Made by a program: the position numbers and the translations under genes
Part shown: positions 40,995 through 51,849 of the stretch, one piece after another
How the letters are laid out: every line of letters starts with the position of its first letter
Numbering within the stretch: position 1 is the stretch's first letter
Notes under the pieces: model-generated
What the model saw: only the letters and a program-made list of their open reading frames with translations
The model's database searches: none
What the model was told of the DNA's origin: nothing
Assembly (NCBI GenBank): GCA_003952965.2
Contig: RXIC02000006.1
Location: 1 to 64,000 of the forward strand
Length of the DNA: 64,000 nucleotides
Source: Morella rubra
Lineage: Eukaryota > Streptophyta > Magnoliopsida > Fagales > Myricaceae
Direction: 5' to 3'

Positions 40995-42276
40995 TATGTG
41001 CGCAGTGCCCCGGAGAGAATTGGGTTGAAAGTTAGATCCTGTTCCGATCTGCGGCCACAAAAGGTACTCTTTTTGGATTTCATTGTCGTATTCCTCCAAT
41101 TCTTAGAAAAAAAGTTTTTGTGTCTGATTTATGCGGTTCGGACGATTCATATTCTCTAGAGACACACTGAACTGAATGGAATTTTCCTGCGGCGTCTTAT
41201 TCGGTAGGATTCAAAAGCCCTTATTTTTCATGAACGGGAAGGATGACCTTCTTCTTTGTTCTGTTTTGATTAGTTTGCTATTAGGATTGGTTTTTCTCTG
41301 CGCTTTATGACTACAATTTGGGACTGTCTAAACAATTGTTTGGTCCCTGTAGCTAAAGAAATGTATTATGGAGACAGAAAAAGGTCGACCACTTCCCCTC
41401 CACCGCGCAAGGCGTCTGTACTGTGCATTGGGGCCTATCCTCCCCCGCACGAGGTAGAGGCCTCCGCGTGCAAGAGGAAAGGGCGGATCCGCCTCTTTCC
41501 CAGAGCTGTAGATGATGGATCGACCCCTTTCCTACACCGTAGCCGGTTGATCCAACATTTAAGTGCTACTCTAGCAAAAACGAAAAAAACATCTGAAAAC
41601 AAAAGGGCAAATTGATAATTCCTCTCAGGGCCAACCCCGGGGTGGTGGATGGATGTTTGGAAGTGTTTGTAATTGTCGATGCTTTGTTTTCCATCAAAAG
41701 GTTCCATTATAACACAACAACAGTTAGAAACCGGAGTCTTTACTGACAAGGTATTAAACAAAGTGTTTTGTTAAGCTGAGTTGTAATATATAAGGCTTAG
41801 CTGGAACTTTATTGATGAGCTGGAGGTTTGGGGGTTAAGTTGTTAGAAATTAGTTTTGCAAGTCAGTTAAGCTCAAGTAATGTCATTCGCATAGTTTATC
41901 CTCAGCTTCTTGCTTTCTTTGTCTCTCCTCTGCAATTCAATATTTGACACGAGGGATATTATTATTAACTAGGTTACTGTGTTTACTTTCCTTTATTTTC
42001 AATAATAGGAGGTCAAAATTTCTCGGTGGCCATACATGGAGACCATTGCCATTGCCATTGCCATAACGCTGTTTTCATAAACTTTTGTTTATAAGATGTG
42101 TAGTAGTTGTACTTACCCAAAAAGTGGATTTCTGGTAGCTATTTAGACCTTGGAGTTGAATCTGCTGGAGGCTCTTCTTTTATATTTGGTTGAATCTGAT
42201 AAAAGTCTGAACACAGGAAAATATATCTGAAGAGGATAAATTGTGACCTTGCTGTGAGGTGTGTATTCTCTATACC
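40995..42276 (+). promoter_or_regulatory. Probable IPK2 leader with a 5' UTR intron
   Basis: A leader exon probably ends with CCACAAAAG|GTACTC at about 41,064, and a good acceptor (tctgaacacag|GAAAAT) lies at about 42,218, 60 bases before the IPK2 ATG. The intron would be ~1.15 kb. It holds a GC-rich island (41,390-41,560) that contains a near-perfect palindrome around GGCGGATCCGCC. Leader introns are common in plant housekeeping genes; the exact transcript start is not visible. Confidence 0.4.
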
Positions 42277-43182
42277 ATGCTTAAGGTCCCAGAACATCAG
42301 GTTGCTGGCCATCAAGCCCTTGATGGGAAGCTCGGTCCTTTGATAGATGATGCAGGGCGCTTCTACAAGCCTCTACAAAAGGATGGACGTGGGTCCAACG
42401 AGGTGGACTTTTATACTTCATTCTCTTCTAACACTAAGATTCCAGATCATATCCGGAGATTTTTCCCCATTTTTTATGGGACTCAACTTATAGAAGCCTC
42501 TGATGGGTCTGGCCTTCTTCCTCATCTTGTGTTGCAAGACTTTGTCTCGAGTCATCTTAATCCGTCTCTCATAGACGTTAAGATTGGATCCAGAACATGG
42601 TACCCTCAAGCATCAGAGGACTATATCCAAAGGTGCTTTAAGAAAGACCGAGAAACAACAAGCGCTGCATTGGGGTTTAGGATATCTGGGTTGCAATTAC
42701 ATGAGAGCAAACAATCTGGATTCTGGAAGCCGGATAGGAAGCTTGTCCTGAAATTTTCTGCTGAGGATGTTAGGTTAGTTCTGAGGAAGTTTGTTTCTTC
42801 TAACTCATCTGCAGATTCAGGCGTCGAACCTGATAGCCTGTTTGCATCAACTGTTTATGGTGGTTCTGCTGGAATTTTGGCACAATTAGTAGAGCTCAAA
42901 GAATGGTTTAAGGATCAAACCATTTATCACTTCACTTCTTGTTCGGTTCTTATGGTATATGTTAAGGAAGCAGTGGTTAAAGGAGCGAGTTCCTGTGTTG
43001 AAGTTAAGCTTGTTGATTTTGCACATGTCATGGAAGGCAAGGGTGTTATTGATCATAACTTCTTGGGTGGGCTTTGCTCTTTGATAAAGTTTATCTCAGA
43101 GATTCTGACCAGCACAGATGAGAATGCGACTTCCTTTCAACAGCCAAACAATGACCATGCTTGTACCAATTGTGCCTCTTAA
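42277..43182 (+). CDS. IPK2: Inositol polyphosphate multikinase (IPK2)
   Basis: A 301-residue protein, single coding exon, of usual length for plant IPK2 (~290-300). It phosphorylates inositol trisphosphate and tetrakisphosphate at the 6-/3-/5-positions, leading to IP5 and phytate, and in plants acts in the nucleus and cytoplasm in phosphate signalling and development. The start is the ATG followed by LKVPEHQVAGHQ, the conserved N-terminus; an in-frame GTG upstream is ignored. Family motifs: PSLIDVKIG at 96-104 (the PxxxDxKxG inositol-binding signature), SCSVLMVY at 221-228 (the SSLL-like segment) and LVDFAH at 245-250 (metal/ATP-binding IDF-type motif), then IDHNFLGGL. No lesions are seen. 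A leader intron is likely upstream. Confidence 0.95.
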   Translation: MLKVPEHQVAGHQALDGKLGPLIDDAGRFYKPLQKDGRGSNEVDFYTSFSSNTKIPDHIRRFFPIFYGTQLIEASDGSGLLPHLVLQDFVSSHLNPSLIDVKIGSRTWYPQASEDYIQRCFKKDRETTSAALGFRISGLQLHESKQSGFWKPDRKLVLKFSAEDVRLVLRKFVSSNSSADSGVEPDSLFASTVYGGSAGILAQLVELKEWFKDQTIYHFTSCSVLMVYVKEAVVKGASSCVEVKLVDFAHVMEGKGVIDHNFLGGLCSLIKFISEILTSTDENATSFQQPNNDHACTNCAS

Positions 43183-44055
43183 AATTCAACAGGATGTCTT
43201 CAATGTGTACTTTCTCACCTCACTGTGTCGCCTGTAGCCCCAGGGTCAGATACTGAAATCCAAGTACTGCTGCCTGTTATATTACATATGACTTTATTGT
43301 GTGATGTATTTTCACCTACATTGATAAGGCTTTTATTATGCATATGCTGATGTGCATGACTGCTCAGAAAGTTTATTATGTGTACTAGTTATCTTTTCTC
43401 TTCATCTGACCTTGCATTCATTCGCGTCATACTGCTAAAATCAAAGGGAACAAACGTGTGCTTGTGGTACCGTGAGACATGGAATCCAAGGAAAACTGTA
43501 ATAGCACCTTGATGGAATTGGCTTCTTAGAACACTGGCATCCTGCACAAGCATCTTTTGAGTTGAGTGCAGAGCCATCAAATAGATTGTGGCAGATGGTC
43601 CAGGAGTGGATGGGGACACAATCATAAGTCACCGAAATTGGACCCTTTGATTATCCACTTTCCTGCAATAATTGAGACTCTCCATTCTGCATGCCCGCCA
43701 AGAACACTCGATGCTGTTCATAAACTGGTTCTGCTTTTTATCACTGTTATTGGGTTATGTTGTTTCAAGTTGTGTCTAAAGCAGATTCTCATCGGTTCAA
43801 ATATTTCAAAAGTTGTCTTATGATCCACATTAGATAGCTAAACTTTTCAGAATGTCCGGATCAGCATAGAGTTGCAGGTATTGTTAGTGAATACATAAGA
43901 TTTTGTAGATTGCTGGTAGCTAAGAGGAAATTGAGGAAAGAAGAAAAGCAGTCAGCGCAAAAGGTCATGTACAAGTGATGAAAGAATTCTGAATTCAGCA
44001 ATCATGTACCCCATATGGGAATCCATAACTCTTCCAACTCGCTTCTGGTGAAGCG
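43183..44055 (+). other. 3' flank of IPK2, no further gene
   Basis: This should include the IPK2 3' UTR and poly(A) region. Two minus-strand frames (43389-43632) and one plus-strand frame (43566-43823) overlap without recognisable domains. Nothing else is supported. Confidence 0.45.
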
Positions 44056-44475
44056 TCGGCGAGCCTAACCTGCTCAAGTCTACTTTCCCCCTTTGTTGGC
44101 CTCACCGCAGGCACTGAATGAATGAAATGAGTGGAGACCTTCCTTCGAACCCGGTGCTGCATTAGGTTAGCAAGCTGGGCAATAATAGCTCCTCTGCATC
44201 CCTAATCGCACTACGCATTTGCTTGCTTACTCTCCTAGTAGCGTACGTTGGGGCAAGGCAGGAGGCATTGGAAAGACTAGACCATACTAAAGTAAAGAGG
44301 CATTCGGGCAAAGACTAGAAGGCCGAGAGCAAACTCTTTCTCTGGGGTCCATGATAGAATTATCCATCACCGACCCGCAGGATAAAGAGGTTGCAACGTC
44401 GGTCCGAAGTAGTCTTGGTATTTCAAGCACAAGGATGTCTAGGCAGCCTACTCGTCCAGTAGATTGGGATAATCT
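44056..44475. other. Possible organelle-derived (NUMT-like) insert
   Basis: The base composition changes abruptly to ~50% GC with little homopolymer structure, in contrast to the AT-rich surroundings. The texture (for example CGAACCCGGTGCTGC, TAGTAGCGTACGTTGG, AAGGCCGAGAGCAAACTC) resembles plant mitochondrial intergenic DNA. I recognise no organelle gene in it, so this rests on composition and style only. Confidence 0.3.
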
Positions 44476-44592
44476 TTCTTCAAAGCATGCGCTTCTTACA
44501 AAATAATCTATTCGAAATCCAGCAGTGAACTCAAAGCCTCAAATGTGACTTTAATTTCTGGCAACCTCAAGGGGTTGTGCGTACACATGTAA

Positions 44593-44600
44593 TATAAAAG
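44593..44600 (+). promoter_or_regulatory. TATA box of the germin-like gene
   Basis: TATAAAAG lies 49 bases before the germin-like start codon, giving a short leader of about 15-20 bases, which is usual for germin-like genes. Confidence 0.6.
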
Positions 44601-44641
44601 GACCAAACAAGTCAGTCATAACTTCACAAGAGCAACCAGAG

Positions 44642-45289
44642 ATGGCTTCTCTTCCCTTTCACATTGCCAGTTTGCTTGTCATCTTTAGTTGCTTCAGAAT
44701 TTCCTTGCAGGATTATGATAATCTCCATGACACTTGCCCAACGTCTAAACCAGAAGCAGGAAGACAGACCATCTTCATCAACGGCTTTACTTGCAAGAAT
44801 CCAGCCAATGTCAATGCTTCTGATTTCAAGACTTCAAATCTTAACCATGCCGGCAACACAGACAACTTTTACCGTTCGTCCCTGACCATTGTCACCGCTT
44901 CAGATTTACCAGGCCTGAATACGCTTGGCCTCTCATTGGCTAGAACTGATCTAGAAGAGGATGGCTTGGTAATGCCCCACTCCCACCCAAGGGCTTCTGA
45001 GATGTTCTTCGTCAGCAGAGGTCTTGTTATAGCTGGATTTGTTGACACCAGAAACCAACTGTTCCAGAAAGTTCTTAGGGAAGGTGATGTATTTGTGTTT
45101 CCCCGGGGGCTGCTCCACTTTTGCATCAATGCTGGGTATGAGCTTGCTACCATTTTCTCAGTGCTTAGTAGCCAGAATCCAGGGCTGGTGAGCATCGCTG
45201 ATGCCATGTTCGAGCCTGATTCAGATTTATCAGTCAAGCTAATGGGGCGACTCCTCTCTATCTCTGGATTCCAAAGGGAATCGCATTGA
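44642..45289 (+). CDS. Germin-like protein (cupin)
   Basis: A 215-residue single-exon germin-like protein. Germins are secreted, manganese-binding hexamers of the cell wall; some have oxalate oxidase or superoxide dismutase activity, while many have no proven activity. A signal peptide of ~23 residues is followed by the paired cysteines Cys32 and Cys51 (in NGFTCKNP). The first cupin motif contains His113, His115 and Glu120 (PHSHPRASEMFFVSRG) and the second contains His159 (GDVFVFPRGLLHFCIN); together these are the four metal ligands. Length and layout are normal, so the protein looks intact. The germin KGD-type motif is not present. A TATA box lies close upstream and a GC-rich insert a little further out, so the proximal promoter may be short. 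Confidence 0.95.
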   Translation: MASLPFHIASLLVIFSCFRISLQDYDNLHDTCPTSKPEAGRQTIFINGFTCKNPANVNASDFKTSNLNHAGNTDNFYRSSLTIVTASDLPGLNTLGLSLARTDLEEDGLVMPHSHPRASEMFFVSRGLVIAGFVDTRNQLFQKVLREGDVFVFPRGLLHFCINAGYELATIFSVLSSQNPGLVSIADAMFEPDSDLSVKLMGRLLSISGFQRESH

Positions 45290-45431
45290 AAATGCTTCTG
45301 TCCATACATTTATCCGTATAATAATTATTATGTTGGGATATGAAGTTCTGTGTTTAACAATAAAAACCATAGCATCGGTGCTAATTAATATAAAGTCTCA
45401 GTTTCCTTGCTACTGCGATCAAGTTGATACT

Positions 45432-45571
45432 AGAAAATTTTTGGAAAAATTTTTAAGAAAAATATATTTTTCACCCACAAAGTATTACTTGTTTAGTACT
45501 TTGCCAAGTACACACCTAATAATTTGTGGGTTAAAAATATATTTTATCCAAAAAAAATTTCTTTTTCCCGT
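45432..45571. repeat. AT-rich inverted repeat (hairpin) downstream of the germin-like gene
   Basis: The arm with AAATATATTTTTCACCCACA (about 45,458-45,487) pairs with TGTGGGTTAAAAATATATTT (about 45,518-45,546); weaker pairing extends outward on both sides and a small inner stem (ACTTG...CAAGT) is present. It may be a small MITE or simply a palindromic tract about 170 bases after the stop codon. Confidence 0.55.
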
Positions 45572-46571
45572 TTAACAGAAAAAATGTTTTATGTCCATCT
45601 TTATTTTACTTCATTCTCAATATCTCTCTCCATCACCCGTTCTTTTCCATTTGCCAGGAGTTGGTTCTCCGTAATGTTCTCAGGTTAAAAAAGGCAAAAC
45701 AAAGTTTCGAAGATGGAATGAAGATAACGTCTCATTATAAATATAGGAGAACGAATTTCGGCAGATTTCTTTTTTCCCTATTCAATCCTCGATACATATT
45801 CTTCATCGGTTTCTTCCTCCCTTTCTCCCTCCGTTTCTGAAACAAATTACACTAAGCAACTTCAAACCCAACAGGTCTTAAAAACTCTATGAATTCTTCT
45901 GCAACCCAAACTGACACATTGAATCGGCTCAAACTCGAATAATTTGAACGAGCCTCCAACCGTTAATGTGGACCATCCAGTAAAGCATCACAGCTTGAAA
46001 CAGCCACAGATTATAAAAATAGCAACTTGATGCAATTTCAAGCTTTGGACAACTAAGTTGGCTTCAAAGATTATGTCCCAAATGCAAAAGACAATCTATA
46101 GGCGTATGCATCCCAAATACTTGGCCATCTTAAATTTTTGATCTAATAAAATAACTATAAAATAATATCTCCCCATCAAATCATATATTTACATTACAAT
46201 AAACATAGAAATAAAAATTCATTTAAACCATCTCTTTCTTCACTTTTTTACCAATTCTCATAAAAACTAAATCCACTTTTTCACCAACTCTTATAAACCA
46301 TGGCCAAAATTTTGGTATGCAAACACCAATCCTCAACAGAACTTACATGTTTGAAATGCATTAGTCCATTAAACTAACAATAGATAAACGGGGTCACAAA
46401 TGTCTTGGAGATGAAGTTGACATAGAAAGAACACAACCTTCCATCCATGAGGCCGTTCTATGTTTTAGATTATATCAAAAATTTAGAACAAATAAAATCA
46501 ACAGTTTAAACATGCTTTCCTATCAATTGAAATGCATGTCTCATCCACTTCTAAATTTTCTCTTTCCAGGG
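45572..46571. other. Intergenic, includes dispersed repeat copy 2
   Basis: No gene. The part from about 46,110 to 46,330 belongs to the AT-rich dispersed family noted at 9,400-9,880. The right end borders the PITH gene 3' UTR. Confidence 0.4.
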
Positions 46572-49500
46572 TCAATGATTATCCTCAATCTTCTTCAAAC
46601 TCTTCATGTCTGTTGTCTCCACCCTGCAGTACACGACAAATATTACGAAATTCATGTGCTTTATATATCACTGACACATGTAGAAAAGAAAATAGATCAC
46701 AATCACCTAAACCATAGAAGAATGAAACAGGAAAAGTAGGTGATAACTCAACAAATTTAGCGACTAACAAGTGATAGAATGTCAGGGAGATAACGAATCC
46801 TAACTTATCCCAACATCTAATGATACAACCAAAAATGTTAGGCAAGACGTAAAGGGATCTGTCAAACTGTTGACAGATTCAAATCGACCATGATATACTC
46901 TATTCCTGAATATTTAGCCCTTTAAGAACCTTGATACCATTTTATCACTCAAACTGCATTGGCAATATGTCAAAAAACCTTTTCTTTAGTGGCCATGTTT
47001 CTAACCACTTTATGCTTTTGAAGGTTAGTGAAAACAGACATACTCAACAATTACACCAGTAAACACACACTCACGCACACACATAAACTCCATGTAGTTC
47101 CATCTTGTGCTGTTCTTGTATTTTTATCTCTCTTATTCACTTATTTTATGGAGGTTCAAGGCTGACAATTCCATCAAATAGAATACTGACAACAGTAATT
47201 TGGAATTAAACATTACATTCTATATTTTCATATGGTCTGGAACATAAAGATCTCCATCAGACACGAGAACCGATCAGAAGTAATTGAAGTGAAAAAAGCA
47301 GAAAAGGGAAATAAATAAATGTAACAAAGAAAAAGCAAGGCAGAGGGAATACAAAGAGATATGGTTGAAAACTCACGTTGTTCCAAACAGAGCAATCTTT
47401 TGAACTTTTGAGATGTCAGAACCAGTTTGATTATCCTCAATAAAAATTGTCAAGCTGATCCAAAATCATGGAGTGACATCATTCAATTATTGTTACCACA
47501 AAGCAAAATAAGGTAGGAAAAAAAAATCTCACAAGAACAGAGATTTTGCATACCTACGAACATTTTGAAATTTGACATACTTCAGAACCACTGGCTTCCC
47601 CTGCAAAAGTATTACAGTAAAGGATATATTCCAAGAGAAAATTACATACAATATTTCATTCATATATACTTGTTTAAGTGTCTTGAACATAAATTGTTTG
47701 TTAACAGGAAACACCCTTGAAGTAGCAAGCATAGGGACAAAAACCCAACCTTGAGATTATCTGGGGTTAGAACAGCCGTGTCACTTGGAGGGAAGTCACT
47801 GACATTACTGCCATTACCATTGTGTGAAGTACAATCATGAGTCAATACCAGCGTTTTGCTCACTAAATATAATATAAACTAAGTAAACATCCTCAAACTA
47901 TACCCGAAGCCCATGTGCTCCTTATTTGAATAAAGTTTCACTGTCTTAGGACCTGGAAAAGTATCTTAATGTCAAAACAAAAGCCAACAACTGGAACAGT
48001 GTGAAGTACAAATTGTATGCAGGCTATATGTATCTGAAGATAACATGACTGTACTCAACATCAAGTAAGAGAATCCTGAGACAAGCAAAGGGAGGACAGC
48101 ATGCAGTTATGAAAAACTATGTAAGGGAATCAAAATCAGCAACATTAAAAATCATCATGTTCAGCAACTCAGTCAATAACAAAAAGAATGTGGTGACAAA
48201 CATGCTCAATAGATGATATATTCAACCTCCAGAAGGCACCCCATTGGCAATTATATTTGTCATTCTTGAAATTCTTTAGGACAGCATGTCAACCATTTTA
48301 ACGCGCAAAACAAGAATGATATCCCACTCCTTTGGAGTTAAAATTTAATAAATAAAGGTCACGACCTACAGGCAGGACTTTTTTAAAAAATTCTTCACAA
48401 GATCCAGAGAGTTGTTTACAGGAGAATTATAGAAAATAAAATGTCCCTGCTCTGCTTTTCATTTAATCTAGAAGACCCCGGCATAAGCTGCGAGGCCTTT
48501 ATAATCATTTTGATCATACAAAAGTTTCTAGGTTTATGAAGGAAGAGCAAGTTACGATTCTTCCATACTGTACTTTGTAAACAATAATAGGAGTCATCTG
48601 ATTCATATGCCAGAACCTTGGGTCAGAGAAGTTGCAAATAAAAGTGCACAATGCTGAATAGAAGGCCCAGGGGATGAGAATTGCAAGCTCAAGAGTTAAA
48701 AGAGAGCATTGTAATAAAATGACCTTCATTTATCTACCATTGGCATCCTTATGATTAAAAGTGATGCAGTTTTTATCATTTTTTAAGGAAACCAATTCAG
48801 ACCCCATCAGAATCCCTAACACCCCCAAATTGGAGGAGATGGCATTTGATGGAAAGACTGTGTAAATGTAAATGGAATTTGACTACAAACTATTATTGAC
48901 TATTCACATTTACTCTAGCATATGTAAGGCATGAAATACCCGCAAGAGGCATACATAATAAACATACTTTTGTATGTATTCAAAGCGAGCAAATAAGCAA
49001 GTACCTTCCTCTTCAGGTCCTTTGATCGCAATAGAATGCAGCTTAATAACTTGAGTGAACGGAATATAAATCAAAAGCTGCTCATCTGCATCACTCTCCA
49101 GATTCAATCCATCATCCTCTCTGTAACCCTAATCCATGGAGAAACCGATTAACTATCATATTATCTTCTACCCATGTTGTAAGATAAAACCCCAAAACAA
49201 GAATTTTCCTATTTAATATCCAACGGCAAGAAAGACCATACATCTGAAGAATTTATGACACAAAGATTGATTTCTTCCCCTTTAAATTTACAAGCAGTAA
49301 TGCTGAAAGTAACAACAGAAGCAGCAGCAACAGATAATTACAATTTAACCCCTCCCAGCTCGTTATCTTATAGATCACTTTTGTCAGTTTCAATTTCAAT
49401 AACGTTAGCTAAGAAAAGGGAATAAATAAAAACGCCAATAGTGTCAGGCAAATTGAGAATATTTCAATTCAGGAAACAATTAATTGGAATTAATTACCTG

Positions 49501-50228
49501 TTTGAGAGCATTGGCAAGAGAGTGACTTGTGCTTTGGTTGAGGCATTCAACCCCAGACCAATCAATGAAGTCCACTAAATCAACCTGTGATTATCAAAAT
49601 ACAGTCTCAGATTCAGCGCTTTCAGCCTACCCCTACTGGTTATCTAAAAAGTATAGGAACCCAAACTTGTTTCAAAAGTCAAATACCCAATCAATTTTCC
49701 ACGATTTCATAGCAACCCAAACGAAGGAAAAGAAACCGAGTCCAAACATAAACTGCAATGTATCCTCTTATTGGTTACCAAGTACTATGGGAAAAGAAAA
49801 GAACACATGGAATCTTAAAGCTGGAGCTCGAAACTGAAAAGTTCACTTTTGGGATTCCAAATCTAGTCAATAATTTTACCTCGTTTTCTCAGCAACCGAA
49901 TAATTTCGGAATGCTTCTGGATATGGGATTTCAAATTTTCAAGACTATTTGTCCCACGCTTTTCCGAAAAACAAAGCCCAAAATTTTTTTTGTGGGAACT
50001 TCCGTATTAGTCTTTAAGTATTCCATCTAATTTCTCGCCAGAGAAACCAGAGGGTATGGGAAGAAAATTAGGCTACTTGAAACTAGGTTTTCAACATAAT
50101 TTATAAAAAAGAAAAAATCCAGTTAGCAGATTCTGAACTCTTCCCGAACTTCTCAGAGGATAAGGAAGACGATAAACCCGGAAACTTACTTGATTTCTTT
50201 GAATTGCACTGGCCGAATCCCCAGACAT
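46572..50228 (-). CDS. PITH-domain protein, eight exons
   Basis: A complete gene on the minus strand: exons 50228-50190, 49584-49498, 49128-49005, 47952-47904, 47807-47750, 47600-47554, 47454-47377, 46623-46572. All borders are GT-AG, phases agree, and the 534 bases encode 177 residues. The family (also DUF1000) takes its name from proteasome-interacting thioredoxin; animal TXNL1 carries this domain at its C-terminus and binds the 26S proteasome. Plant members such as Arabidopsis At3g04780 (176 residues) are the PITH domain alone. Recognisable stretches are [71 protein letters not shown] and KVQKIAL. No thioredoxin domain is present. The leader and start codon are duplicated at 50,935-51,110. 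Confidence 0.95.
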
Positions 50229-50410
50229 GGCTTATTGTATGATGTATCAGAGCTAGAGAGAGAGAGAGAGGGGAGAGGGATTCCCGAACAAGAAAAGAAC
50301 TGGGCAAAGGTTTTCTGGAGAAACTATTGATGAATCTAAGAGGGAAAAGGAATAAAGGAGACAACAAAACGACAACGTTTTTAGGTTTTGCAATGGGTCG
50401 GTTGTCCACT
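50229..50410 (-). promoter_or_regulatory. 5' leader of the PITH gene
   Basis: The region before the ATG carries a CT-rich run (on the minus strand) next to the start codon, typical of plant leaders. It is duplicated, with changes, at 50,935-51,110. Confidence 0.5.
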
Positions 50411-50590
50411 GGACCGCTCCGCGTGATGTTTGGTTAGAAAAAAAAAAAAAATTTAAAGGTGTGAAAAATTTAACCCCAAACATCAGGATGTCAAAATTTT
50501 CATATAAATTTTAATATATTTTCATACTAATTTTCATATTTTTTATTAAAGAAATATCAACACAATACAAATTACTACACCGTTTTACCT

Positions 50591-50690
50591 AAAATCTCAT
50601 CTTGTAATTCGGCTTAGTGTCTATAGAAGGAATTATTTATTCCTTTTAAAATCTCATCTTGTAATTCGGATTAGTGTCTATAGAGTTAGT
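50591..50690. repeat. Short tandem duplication, unit ~58 bp
   Basis: AAATCTCATCTTGTAATTCGG followed by TTAGTGTCTATAGA occurs twice, about 58 bases apart, with one substitution (C/A). Confidence 0.8.
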
Positions 50691-50934
50691 GGTAGGAACG
50701 GGTAAGGGCTGGAATTTTCAGGATTGAACCCTCCTAGTTCAAGTCCAATTGTAATTTCATGAGATTATATTAATGGTTCAATCTTCAAATTGGTAGTTAT
50801 GCATCAATCCAAACTTTCTGCAAAGGATGGGAGCCTCGTATAGTCACCTTAGAACTCATTTCCACTATTTAAAAAAAGTGCTCAAGTGCTCATATTTAGA
50901 TATCACAAAATGTACTAAAAAATTATCACAATCC

Positions 50935-51110
50935 CAAACATGGCTGATTGTATGATGTATCAGAGAGATTGGAGAGGGGAGACGGAGACGGATTCCCAAA
51001 CAAGAAAAAGAACTCAGACAAAGGTTTTTCTGAAGAAACCATGGATGAATCCAAGAAGGAATAAGAATATGGGAGACGTCAAAAGGACAATCTTCTTAAG
51101 TTTTAAAGCC
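50935..51110 (-). pseudogene. Truncated duplicate of the PITH leader and start codon
   Basis: This matches 50,220-50,400, including ATTGTATGATGTATCAGAG, ATTCCCRAACAAGAAAA and TTTTCTG-GAAAC-type stretches, and includes a counterpart of the PITH ATG and next few bases. The similarity stops within the first coding exon, so it is a partial tandem copy with no coding capacity. Confidence 0.7.
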
Positions 51111-51252
51111 TGTTTGTTTTCAAAATTTTAGCCAAAATTTTATTAAAATTTTACTTTTATCAAACACACTTTATAATTTTACTTTTACTTTTGTCATACA
51201 TTCACCAATTCCAATACCACCTCTTTTTTAACACCAACATAAAATTTTACAA

Positions 51253-51261
51253 AAATTTTAA
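51253..51261. repeat. Target-site duplication of the 366-bp MITE, left
   Basis: AAATTTTAA, identical to 51,628-51,636; nine bases suits a Mutator-like insertion. Confidence 0.7.
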
Positions 51262-51627
51262 GGGTTAATTGCACTGTAGGTCCTTGGTAGTCATGTGGTA
51301 TCACTTTCTTCCCTGTAGTCACCCTTCTAGTAAAAGTTAGTCCCTCCGTCCATCAGGCGTTAACACACTAACGGAATGAGAGGCACGACGAGCCGGTCGA
51401 CCGCTACAAAGGTAACTTACAGCGGTAACTTTCAGCGGTCGACCGGTTATGTAGCGGTTGACCGGCTCGTCGTGCATCTCATTCCGTTAGTGTGTTAACG
51501 CTTGATGGACGGAGGAACTAACTTTTACCTAGAAGGGTGACCACAGGGACTTGTTTGTAGAAAGTAATACCACAGGGACTAATTTATAAAAAGGTGATAC
51601 CACAGAGACCTACAGTACAATTAACCC
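51262..51627. mobile_element. Mutator-type fold-back MITE, 366 bp
   Basis: Nearly the whole element is one inverted repeat. The tips are GGGTTAATTGCACTGTAGG and, reversed, GGGTTAATTGTACTGTAGG. The arms run to a GC-rich centre containing mirrored CCGGTCGACCGCTAC-like motifs (51,390-51,475). A perfect 9-base direct duplication flanks it. There is no coding sequence. Confidence 0.88.
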
Positions 51628-51636
51628 AAATTTTAA
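51628..51636. repeat. Target-site duplication of the 366-bp MITE, right
   Basis: AAATTTTAA, identical to the left copy at 51,253-51,261. Confidence 0.7.
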
Positions 51637-51849
51637 AGCCAAACGCGCTGTTAGTATTTTCTTGGGTTTGGTTGTTTACGGGACCACACTACCCAATTTA
51701 GGTGATATTTAGATAGAAAAAAATTTCATCGAATATTTTCTCTCCTTACTTTTTAACAAATCCCCATTGAGAAACTCTAAAATTTTTTTTCCTATAAACT
51801 CTTGAATGGGCAGAATTTTCCTTCATTTGAGCTTCATGATTTTCAATCT

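Noticed and set aside
44869..45309. 146-codon frame antisense to the germin-like gene
   Set aside because: Shadow of an intact gene on the other strand.
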